Shown here one piece after another: positions 1 through 7,058 of a DNA stretch of 64,000 bases. This DNA is from Herminiimonas sp. Its GTDB lineage: Bacteria > Pseudomonadota > Gammaproteobacteria > Burkholderiales > Burkholderiaceae. The notes beneath the pieces were generated by a model that ran no database searches, had not been told where the DNA came from, and saw only the letters and a program-made list of their open reading frames with translations. The stretch lies in assembly GCF_030655415.1 (NCBI RefSeq), contig NZ_JAURVN010000014.1, forward strand, positions 434,001 to 498,000. Direction: 5' to 3'. Both the position numbers and the translations under genes were made by a program. The stretch's first letter is position 1; every line of letters starts with the position of its first letter.

Positions 1-673
1 CAAGACGTTCGCTTGTCGTCAATGCAATCTTGTTACGTAAATACAGTGGCTCAGCAGACTTGGCCGGCACGGCCAGTCTTTGTGCAAATGCAATCGCACC
101 CAAATGCGCAATATGCGTCGCGTGCGGTACCCAATCTTTCAGCTCTTCACTGTAAAAAGAACGTGATGAAAAATCGGCTGCATACGCATTCAAGCCATTA
201 CCACAAGCGACAACCTCACTGACCGGCACTACGTCCGCTGGCGCTGACAAAGTCGGCGGCACGACTATTTGCCACGTTTGATCAAATCTATACTGCGCCC
301 AATACACTTCGCCCATGCGTGCATCCAGCATCGCCAATACATCGCGTGCACCAGTTTTCTGATAACAAGCTTGCGCTAGAGCCAGCAATGTCACCGTTGG
401 CAAAACCGGAAGATTGGAGCCATAAGCAAGCCCTTGTGCAATTCCGCACGCAGTGCGCACACCGGTAAACGAACCCGGTCCCGAGCCGAACGCAATCGCA
501 TCGCAATTTGCTAATTTAATGCCCGCATCAGCGAGTAGTCTCTGCACCATAGGCAAGATGCTTTGGGAGTGCGTCACAACGCCAGCCGCCTCTGCTGACG
601 TCACGACGCCGTCACGCAACAAGGCCGCGGAGGCTAGTTCAGAAGATGTTTCAATAGCGAGAATAATAGACAT
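1..673 (-). CDS. tsaB: TsaB, tRNA t6A biosynthesis protein (3' end cut by window)
   Basis: Non-catalytic scaffold partner of TsaD in the cytoplasmic complex that makes N6-threonylcarbamoyladenosine at position 37 of ANN-decoding tRNAs. The frame opens with MSIILAIETS and has the family glycine motif GSGPGSFTGVR at residues 63-73. At the window edge it still reads YLRNKIALTTSER, the typical TsaB C-terminal region. 224 codons are visible, against about 230 in the family, so only a few residues should be missing. The start at 673 is the ATG that places the ASKHA nucleotide-binding strand at the N-terminus. I see no strong ribosome-binding site in front of it. Confidence 0.93.
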   Translation of the reverse strand, partial: MSIILAIETSSELASAALLRDGVVTSAEAAGVVTHSQSILPMVQRLLADAGIKLANCDAIAFGSGPGSFTGVRTACGIAQGLAYGSNLPVLPTVTLLALAQACYQKTGARDVLAMLDARMGEVYWAQYRFDQTWQIVVPPTLSAPADVVPVSEVVACGNGLNAYAADFSSRSFYSEELKDWVPHATHIAHLGAIAFAQRLAVPAKSAEPLYLRNKIALTTSERL

Positions 674-757
674 GGCGGTATTTTACAGCGCGCGCGCTGG
701 AAGACGCTTGGAACGCATACAACTTGATAGAGAAATAATGAGAAGTACTACAGCGCA

Positions 758-772
758 CGAGTGATTCACTCG
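758..772. promoter_or_regulatory. 15-bp inverted repeat between tsaB and the thioredoxin-like gene
   Basis: CGAGTGA-T-TCACTCG is a perfect 7-bp inverted repeat around one central base. It lies 30 bp before the thioredoxin-like start and 85 bp before the divergent tsaB start. It has the size and symmetry of a dimeric regulator site, but no known consensus was recognised. An RNA hairpin with a one-base loop is unlikely. Confidence 0.3.
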
Positions 773-802
773 TCGCCCGAGAGAAACCGGTAAAATACTG
801 TC

Positions 803-1225
803 ATGCCAAGTATCACACTACAGCCCGAAAACCAGCGCCAGTTAGCGCAACTCATGAAAGATGACACTTGGGTCGTGGCGTGTCTGTGCGCGGCGTGGTG
901 CGACGTATGCACTAGTTATCGCCCAGGTTTTGATGAACTGGCCGCGCAACATCCGGACAAGCTTTTTGTTTGGATAGATATTGAAGATCGCGCAGATGTA
1001 ATCGGCGATTTTGATGTCGAGAATTTCCCTACACTTTTAATTCAACGTGGTGACGACGTGATGTTTTACGGAACGATGATGCCTGATCATCGCATAGCGC
1101 ATCGTTTGATTACATCGCATGCAGATAAAACCGAATCCGAGTTAAAGCTGCAGACACAAAGCAGTGCTGAACATAAAGAGTGGCAGTTGGAACGTAATCT
1201 TCGCAAGGCGTTGATGCAAGACTGA
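803..1225 (+). CDS. thioredoxin-like protein with WCDVC motif
   Basis: Small cytoplasmic thioredoxin-fold protein of 140 aa with no signal peptide. It has the redox motif W-C33-D-V-C36 in place of the classical WCGPC, and the cis-proline segment ENFPTLLI (Pro76) that closes the active site. The first 105 residues cover the fold. The remainder is a charged tail (KTESELKLQTQSS and beyond) not found in standard TrxA. The non-GP dipeptide suggests a redox potential or partner different from TrxA. The gene stands alone, divergent from tsaB. Fold assignment is firm; substrate is unknown. Confidence 0.8.
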   Translation: MPSITLQPENQRQLAQLMKDDTWVVACLCAAWCDVCTSYRPGFDELAAQHPDKLFVWIDIEDRADVIGDFDVENFPTLLIQRGDDVMFYGTMMPDHRIAHRLITSHADKTESELKLQTQSSAEHKEWQLERNLRKALMQD

Positions 1226-1279
1226 GTCTTGGCAACGACACTTCGTCGCTTTTATTTTTTTATTCGCGAAATTTTGGAC

Positions 1280-1309
1280 AAAAAAAATCCCCGGCGAACC
1301 GAGGATTTT
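1280..1309 (-). terminator. intrinsic terminator of the cold-shock gene
   Basis: Read on the minus strand, a stem AATCCTCGG/CCGGGGATT (one mismatch, TTCG loop) is followed by seven T. It begins 20 bp after the cold-shock stop codon. Confidence 0.75.
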
Positions 1310-1328
1310 CTATTTCGCTTGATTCAGC

Positions 1329-1532
1329 TTAGATAGGCTGAATGTTCGAAGCTTGCTTGCCTTTAGGGCCAGCAGTCACTTCAAAAGAAACGCGTTGGTT
1401 CTCTTGCAGTGATTTGAAACCACTCGACTGAATAGCCGAGAAGTGAGCGAACAGATCTTCGCCGCCTTCGTCAGGTGTAATAAAGCCGAAGCCCTTCGAA
1501 TCATTGAACCATTTTACGATACCAGTTGCCAT
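1329..1532 (-). CDS. CspA-family cold-shock protein
   Basis: 67-aa single cold-shock-domain protein that binds single-stranded RNA/DNA and acts as an RNA chaperone. The RNP1 motif KGFGFI (13-18) and RNP2-like LFAHF (27-31) are intact, as is the N-terminal GIVKWFN strand. Length equals the family norm. AGGA lies 7 nt before the ATG. A TATAAT box about 110 bp upstream implies a long 5' untranslated leader, usual for csp genes whose mRNA folds control translation with temperature. It is monocistronic, with its own terminator. I cannot tell which csp paralogue it is or whether it is cold-inducible. Confidence 0.95.
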   Translation of the reverse strand: MATGIVKWFNDSKGFGFITPDEGGEDLFAHFSAIQSSGFKSLQENQRVSFEVTAGPKGKQASNIQPI

Positions 1533-1640
1533 TGCAATTCCTAATTTCAGTTAAGTTGGGCAGTTGCCCGTTAGATCGTTTCAACCAAGACAGGAATGAC
1601 AGACATACTGCACCACTAGCTCGAATCTCAACGATGAATG

Positions 1641-1646
1641 ATTATA
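1641..1646 (-). promoter_or_regulatory. -10 box of the cold-shock gene
   Basis: A perfect TATAAT on the minus strand lies in a very A/T-rich stretch (positions 1640-1760) that could act as an UP element. No good -35 box is present at 16-18 bp. Initiation near 1634 would give a leader of about 100 nt. Confidence 0.5.
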
Positions 1647-1809
1647 TACCGAAAAAAAATAAAATAGTTAAACTTTGATAATTACGCAATGTTGCATGAA
1701 AGCACCTGTGATTTGAGGTATTTAACGAACATTGTTTTTATGAAAATTTGATGATTTTTAAACCACTTCGAATTCTTTGCATTCACTAAATTCAGATCCA
1801 ACATTGTTG

Positions 1810-2520
1810 TCAATTTGAATGTGCCCGTTCTTTTTCGGCTTTTTTCTCCAGAATCTCTTTTTGGCGAGCTTCTGAGGCTTTTACTTTTTCCTCGTATTTT
1901 TTGATGTTTTCCGCCCGCTTTTGCTCTTCAGCAGCTTCATTTTCTTTCAAATTCTGTTGTTTCTCTGCGTACTTGGCATTTTTATCGGCATAAGCATCTG
2001 CTCTAGCCTTGCGTGCAGTTTCCTTGGAAGCGCTATTTTTTTCGCTTTCCAGATTTTTAGCATCGGTTGCCGCTTTGTTCTCACCTGGTGTTTCAGTCAA
2101 CATCGGCTTGCCCGAATTCTCGGCGGCTTTTTCTGCTAAACGTTTGTCACGCTCTACAACACGGGCTTGTCGTACATAGGCATTTGCTTCAATTTCTACC
2201 GGCTTGACCATCAGTAACTCAAGACGGCGACGCTCGGTCGCCTTATTCAAGCATGAAGTCGTAAAGAATTTGGGATAACAAGTACGTTGATCGACCTTGT
2301 AACGCGCTTCGATATTGGCACGCGCAGTCGTCACCATCTCGAGCGCACTGGCCGCAGCTTCGTGTGATTGAATTGAACCTGCGGGATACTTGGCGACATC
2401 ATCTTGCACAGAATAAAAGTGCAAGGCGGTTTCATCCAGAGGCGCAGGAGTTTGCGCCCATGCAAACTGACTGGACAAAAGTACCGAGCCGGCGACTAAC
2501 ATCTTCAAAAACAATTTCAT
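1810..2520 (-). CDS. secreted Lys/Glu-rich coiled-coil protein, unknown function
   Basis: I do not recognise a named family. Residues 1-22 form a signal peptide (MKLFLK, then a hydrophobic stretch ending AWA-Q), so the protein should be periplasmic. Residues 23-120 are a compact region with two cysteines (TCYPKFF and TSCLN) that could form a disulfide. From about 120 to 236 the sequence is almost only Lys, Glu, Ala, Asn and Arg, predicted as one long charged helix or coiled coil. No lipobox or membrane anchor is seen. It sits 41 bp after zapE on the same strand and may be cotranscribed with it. The ribosome-binding site is weak. Confidence 0.7.
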   Translation of the reverse strand: MKLFLKMLVAGSVLLSSQFAWAQTPAPLDETALHFYSVQDDVAKYPAGSIQSHEAAASALEMVTTARANIEARYKVDQRTCYPKFFTTSCLNKATERRRLELLMVKPVEIEANAYVRQARVVERDKRLAEKAAENSGKPMLTETPGENKAATDAKNLESEKNSASKETARKARADAYADKNAKYAEKQQNLKENEAAEEQKRAENIKKYEEKVKASEARQKEILEKKAEKERAHSN

Positions 2521-2561
2521 AAATTACAATTTCAATTAAGTTTAATTACGTTCTTGGTGGA

Positions 2562-3659
2562 TTACAGAATCGCATTGCCGCTATGACGACGTTCTGCTTC
2601 CATGTATTCGATAGATTGCATCTCGATCAAACGCGAAACGGTGCGCTGGAATTCCATCAGCAACGCACCATCTGTATAGAGCTTATCCATTTCAACCGCT
2701 GCGGATATTAATAATTTGACTTTGTGATCGTAGAGCACATCGATCAACCAGATAAAGCGGCGCGCTTCTGAGCCCATGCCGACCGACATCGCAGGCATAT
2801 CGGACAATACAACGGTGTGAAAACGACTGGCGATTTCCAGATAGTCATTTTGCGAGCGGGGCCCACCACATAATGTCGCGAAGTCGAACCATATTACACC
2901 ACCCGCCCGTCGTAAGGCCTTGAGCTGGCGCCCTTCAACATTGATGAGTGGGTTTTCATCACTGGTTTCTGCAATCCGTGCAAATGCCGTGCGCAAAGCT
3001 TCATCTGATTGCGCGCCTAGTGGTGTGTGATACGCATTAACCTGCGTCAATGCGCGCTTGCGGTAATCGTTGCCGCCATCGACATTCATGATGTCGAGCT
3101 TTTCTTTTAGCAGCGCAATTGTCGGCAACATGCGATCTCTATGCAGGCCATCCGGATAAAGCGTATCAGGCTCGAAATTCGAGGTGATGATGAACGACAC
3201 GCCATTCTGAAACAAGGCCTTGAACAGGTTGTACAGAATCATCGCATCAGCAATATCGGTGACATGAAATTCGTCAAAACAAATCAGTCGGTATTTTTTT
3301 GCAAGTCGCCGCGCCACTTCATCCAAGGGATTGGCAATCATTTTTAATTCGTCGAGTTCTCTATGCACGCTGCGCATGAATTCATGAAAATGGACACGCG
3401 TCTTGCGCACAACTGGCACGACGGAATAAAAACTGTCCATCAAAAACGATTTGCCGCGACCAACACCACCCCACATATACACGCCACGTGGAATCTCCGG
3501 CGGTTTAAGAAACCGCAGAAATGCATTGGCGCGCTGCGCCTTGTACTCTACCCATTCATCGTATGCTTGCTGCAGTCGAACAACCGCATTTCTCTGCGCT
3601 TCGTCCGCACTGAATTCACGCTGCAACAAGGCCTGGTCATAAAACTCCTGAACATTCAT
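2562..3659 (-). CDS. zapE: ZapE/AFG1-family ATPase
   Basis: AAA+-like P-loop ATPase; the family protein in E. coli associates with the Z ring at constriction. Walker A GGVGRGKS lies at 64-71 and Walker B LICFDEF at about 126-132, followed by the family motif HVTDIADAM. 365 aa matches bacterial AFG1 proteins. The frame extends to a TTG at 3674, but the ATG at 3659 gives the usual N-terminus MNVQEFYDQAL. The gene is followed by the secreted coiled-coil gene. Assignment to the family is strong; a cell-division role here rests on homology. Confidence 0.9.
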   Translation of the reverse strand: MNVQEFYDQALLQREFSADEAQRNAVVRLQQAYDEWVEYKAQRANAFLRFLKPPEIPRGVYMWGGVGRGKSFLMDSFYSVVPVVRKTRVHFHEFMRSVHRELDELKMIANPLDEVARRLAKKYRLICFDEFHVTDIADAMILYNLFKALFQNGVSFIITSNFEPDTLYPDGLHRDRMLPTIALLKEKLDIMNVDGGNDYRKRALTQVNAYHTPLGAQSDEALRTAFARIAETSDENPLINVEGRQLKALRRAGGVIWFDFATLCGGPRSQNDYLEIASRFHTVVLSDMPAMSVGMGSEARRFIWLIDVLYDHKVKLLISAAVEMDKLYTDGALLMEFQRTVSRLIEMQSIEYMEAERRHSGNAIL

Positions 3660-3718
3660 CCTGTTCAAATCCAATTCTCTTCAGTTTTAATAAGCAAAGT
3701 AATGGTCTTGCGCACAGA

Positions 3719-3746
3719 TAAAAATGGGCGAGTCGTGACTCGCCCA
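3719..3746 (-). terminator. terminator after the glycine-rich lipoprotein gene
   Basis: TGGGCGAGT-CGTG-ACTCGCCCA is a perfect 9-bp stem. On the minus strand it is followed by five T. It separates the lipoprotein gene from zapE. Confidence 0.75.
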
Positions 3747-3797
3747 AATAATTTCATTGCAGTGCTCTTACTGACCGCAAACACTTATTGCAAACGT

Positions 3798-4208
3798 TTA
3801 CTGCGGATACATGTTCACCACAACCCGTGGCGGATAACTGCCACCACCCGTCATGATAGGCAGGCTGAAACCGAGACCTACTCCAACACCGCCGCTACCG
3901 CCGCCCAAACCAACGCCCATATTGGAGCCAGAAGCTTGACCCAGCGGCGGCAATCTTAACTCAGACGTGCGATAACCGAAGCGGTTGCAGACTATGCGAA
4001 GCTCTCCATTCGCGCTACCCAATTGCAAGGTAGCCGGTGTCGTGATGTTCCAGCTACCTGCACCGGTCATCACAGCACAATTTGCACCGCCAAATTCCTG
4101 ACCATTGCTGGCGGTCGCAATCGAGACGCGCCCGTCACCTTGCCCGCCGGTCGCACATGCGCCCAACAACAATGATAGAGATAAAGCAGAACAAGTGATC
4201 AAGCGCAT
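3798..4208 (-). CDS. small glycine-rich lipoprotein, unknown function
   Basis: 136 aa with a type II signal peptide: MRLITCSALSLSLLLGAC, lipobox LLGAC with Cys18 as the predicted acylated residue. The mature part begins ATGGQGDG. It contains two further cysteines (GANCAVM, RIVCNRF), a beta-rich middle resembling small PEGA-type surface domains (GSWNITTPATLQL), and a glycine-rich low-complexity stretch at about 97-115. GGAG lies 6 nt before the ATG. It lies 9 bp after lpd on the same strand, so it may be the last gene of the 2-oxoglutarate dehydrogenase operon, which is an odd place for a surface lipoprotein. Function not recognised. Confidence 0.75.
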   Translation of the reverse strand: MRLITCSALSLSLLLGACATGGQGDGRVSIATASNGQEFGGANCAVMTGAGSWNITTPATLQLGSANGELRIVCNRFGYRTSELRLPPLGQASGSNMGVGLGGGSGGVGVGLGFSLPIMTGGGSYPPRVVVNMYPQ

Positions 4209-4217
4209 AAACTGCTC

Positions 4218-5645
4218 CTAAAAATTCAAAGCCCGGCCATCGACAGCGAGCGCTGCTTCTTTTACCGCTTCTGACAAGGACGGATGTGCGTGGCAAATAC
4301 GTGCAATATCTTCCGACGAAGCACGAAACTCCATTGCAACAACCGCTTCCGAAATCAACTCAGACGCCTGCGGCCCGATAATATGTACACCTAAAATTTC
4401 ATCGGTTTTTGCATCAGCCAAAAACTTGACGAAACCCGTTGTGTCACCCAAAGCACGTGCACGACCATTTGCCAGGAAAGGGAAAGAGCCGGCTTTATAA
4501 GCGATTTTTTCTGCTTTCAATTGCTGTTCGGTTTTGCCGACCCAGGCGATTTCCGGCGATGTATAAATGACCCATGGAATCGTATTAAAGTTCACATGGC
4601 CATGCTGACCGGCAATACGTTCTGCGACTGCAACGCCCTCTTCTTCTGCCTTGTGCGCCAGCATAGGACCGCGTACCACGTCACCGACTGCCCACACGTT
4701 TGGCAAGCTGGTTTTGCAATCACCATCTACGGCAACGAAACCGCGCTCGTCGAGTTTTAAACCAACTGCTTCTGCATTCAAGCCGATGGTGTTTGGAATG
4801 CGACCAATCGATATGATCAATTTGTCGAACACTGCTTTTTGTGCGGCGCCCTTGTCATCGACATAGTTCACCGTCACATCATTCTTGCCAGCCGTAATCG
4901 CACCGATTTTTACGCTGAGGTTAATCGCCAGACCTTGCTTGGTGAATTGCTTGAGCGCTTCTTTCGCGACTTGCTCATCCACTGCGCCAAGGAAGGCTGG
5001 CAATGCTTCGAGCACGGTTACTTCAGAACCGAGGCGACGCCAGACGCTGCCCATTTCCAAGCCGATTACGCCCGCGCCGATCACGCCCAAACGTTTAGGT
5101 ACGTCCGCGATAGCGAGCGCACCCGTATTCGACAGTATCAATTTTTCATCAAAATCTGCGCCTGGCAGTGAGCGCGGATTAGAGCCAGTGGCCACGATCA
5201 CATGTTTAGCGATGATGCTTTCTTCAGTCGCACCAGCGATCTTGATTTCGTGTCCACCATCGACCGCTTTGACAAACGATCCACGCCCGTGGAAGAAAGT
5301 CACTTTATTCTTTTTGAACAGGTACAAGATGCCATCGTTGTTTTGCTTAACGACCGTGTCTTTGCGCCCCAACATTTTCTTCATGTCCAGCGACAGACCT
5401 TTGACTTCGATCCCGTGTTCGGAAAATGCATGACCTGCGTGTTCATAATGCTCCGACGATTGCAGCAAAGCCTTGGATGGAATGCAACCTACATTGGTAC
5501 ATGTTCCACCTGGTGCTGCGCCGCCCTTGGCATTTTTCCATTCATCGATACAGGCCGTTGAGAATCCTAATTGCGCTGCACGAATTGCCGCGATGTAGCC
5601 ACCTGGGCCACCACCTATTACCACCACATCAAAATTTTTCGACAT
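4218..5645 (-). CDS. lpd: dihydrolipoamide dehydrogenase (E3)
   Basis: FAD- and NAD-dependent E3 that reoxidises dihydrolipoyl groups, here of the 2-oxoglutarate dehydrogenase complex. 475 aa. The FAD-binding GGGPGG lies at 11-16 and the redox disulfide motif C49-TNVG-C54. The NAD-binding [13 protein letters not shown] is near 190. The C-terminal catalytic HAHPSLSE is present, with His454 and Glu459. It is the third gene of the odhA-odhB-lpd set, separated from odhB by a 96-bp gap with a large inverted repeat. It may also serve other lipoyl complexes in the cell. Confidence 0.97.
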   Translation of the reverse strand: MSKNFDVVVIGGGPGGYIAAIRAAQLGFSTACIDEWKNAKGGAAPGGTCTNVGCIPSKALLQSSEHYEHAGHAFSEHGIEVKGLSLDMKKMLGRKDTVVKQNNDGILYLFKKNKVTFFHGRGSFVKAVDGGHEIKIAGATEESIIAKHVIVATGSNPRSLPGADFDEKLILSNTGALAIADVPKRLGVIGAGVIGLEMGSVWRRLGSEVTVLEALPAFLGAVDEQVAKEALKQFTKQGLAINLSVKIGAITAGKNDVTVNYVDDKGAAQKAVFDKLIISIGRIPNTIGLNAEAVGLKLDERGFVAVDGDCKTSLPNVWAVGDVVRGPMLAHKAEEEGVAVAERIAGQHGHVNFNTIPWVIYTSPEIAWVGKTEQQLKAEKIAYKAGSFPFLANGRARALGDTTGFVKFLADAKTDEILGVHIIGPQASELISEAVVAMEFRASSEDIARICHAHPSLSEAVKEAALAVDGRALNF

Positions 5646-5676
5646 ATCTTTATCCCGCGAAGTTTTTCACATAAAC

Positions 5677-5729
5677 AAAAAGACACGGAGGCATGGAACA
5701 TAAAACTCGATGCGCTCGCGTGTCTTTTT
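5677..5729. repeat. inverted repeat between odhB and lpd
   Basis: AAAAAGACACG at 5677-5687 and its exact complement CGTGTCTTTTT at 5719-5729 form 11-bp arms around a 31-nt loop. The whole sits between the odhB stop and the lpd start. With A/T ends it could act as a partial terminator or as an mRNA processing or stabilising hairpin that changes the E2:E3 ratio. Confidence 0.55.
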
Positions 5730-5741
5730 ATCTGAGCTATC

Positions 5742-6998
5742 TTAGAGATCCAGCAACAAGCGAGCTGGATCTTCCAGTGCTTCTTTAATCGCGACCAAGC
5801 CCAATACCGCCTCGCGCCCATCGATAATGCGGTGATCGTAAGACATCGCCAAATAGTTCATAGGACGAATCACGATCTGACCGTTTTCAACAACCGCACG
5901 ATCCTTGGTTGCATGCACGCCCAGAATCGCCGATTGCGGTGGATTAATGATAGGTGTCGACAACATCGAACCGAAAATACCGCCGTTCGAAATCGAGAAC
6001 GTACCGCCGGTCAAATCATCCAGCGTCAACTTGCTTTCTTTAGCTTTGGCACCAAATTCACCGATTTTCTTTTCAATGTCGGCAATCGACATTTGATCTG
6101 CATCGCGCAAGATAGGCACGACCAAACCGCGTGGTGAACCGACCGCAATACCGATATCGAAATAGCCGTGATACACGATGTCATTGCCATCAACGGATGC
6201 ATTGATGATCGGATATTTCTTCAGTGCAGCAACCACTGCCTTGACGAAGAAAGACATGAAGCCGAGTTTGACGCCATGCTCTTTTTCAAACTTGTCTTTG
6301 TACTTGGTACGCAAGTCGATCACTGGCTGCATATTGACTTCGTTGAACGTCGTCAAAATTGCGTTGGTCGCTTGAGATTCCAGCAAACGTTCTGCGATAC
6401 GTGCACGCAAACGGCTCATCGGCACGCGCTCTTCCGGACGATTCGCAAGCGAGGCTGGCGAATTTGGTGTGGCAACTTGTTGCAATGCTGGTTTGGCGGC
6501 CGGCGTTGATGCGGCTGGTTTTTTCTCCAACTGATTGATGACATCACCTTTGGTAACGCGACCATCTTTGCCAGTACCAGCAACATCTGTTGTAGCCAAT
6601 TTATTCTCGGCCAACATCTTGGCAGCAGCCGGCATCGCAATGCCGCTGGCGTTTGAAGATGCAGGCGCACTTGCAGTAGCAGGAGCGGCGACAGACGCAG
6701 CAACAGATGCTGGTGCAGCAGCCGGGGCTGCTGCGGCAGGAGCGGCAACTGCCGACATGTCTGTATCGAGCAAGGCAATGACTTCGCCAGCGACGACAAC
6801 ACTGTTGTCGTCGCGAACGATTTGCGTAATTACGCCAGCGGCTGGTGCCGGCAACTCAAGCACGACTTTATCGGTTTCGATATCGATCATGTTTTCGTCA
6901 CGGGTGACGGTCTCGCCTACTTTTTTATGCCATTGCAGTAAGGTTGCTTCTGCAACGGATTCCGACAGTTGCGGAACTTTGATTTCTAGAATTGCCAT
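5742..6998 (-). CDS. odhB: 2-oxoglutarate dehydrogenase E2, dihydrolipoyl succinyltransferase
   Basis: Transfers succinyl from E1 to CoA and forms the core of the complex. 418 aa with the standard order. The lipoyl domain (1-78) carries the modified Lys44 in IETDK. An Ala/Pro linker spans about 85-120. The E3/E1-binding domain is at about 122-157 ([22 protein letters not shown]). The catalytic domain ends in [10 protein letters not shown], with His389 and Asp393. GGAG lies in front of the ATG. It lies 60 bp after odhA, transcribed together with it. Confidence 0.97.
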   Translation of the reverse strand: MAILEIKVPQLSESVAEATLLQWHKKVGETVTRDENMIDIETDKVVLELPAPAAGVITQIVRDDNSVVVAGEVIALLDTDMSAVAAPAAAAPAAAPASVAASVAAPATASAPASSNASGIAMPAAAKMLAENKLATTDVAGTGKDGRVTKGDVINQLEKKPAASTPAAKPALQQVATPNSPASLANRPEERVPMSRLRARIAERLLESQATNAILTTFNEVNMQPVIDLRTKYKDKFEKEHGVKLGFMSFFVKAVVAALKKYPIINASVDGNDIVYHGYFDIGIAVGSPRGLVVPILRDADQMSIADIEKKIGEFGAKAKESKLTLDDLTGGTFSISNGGIFGSMLSTPIINPPQSAILGVHATKDRAVVENGQIVIRPMNYLAMSYDHRIIDGREAVLGLVAIKEALEDPARLLLDL

Positions 6999-7058
6999 TT
7001 AACTCTCCGTTTCGGTTTGTTCATACAACATGCCAGCCTCTGGAATGTCGCAGGGTCA

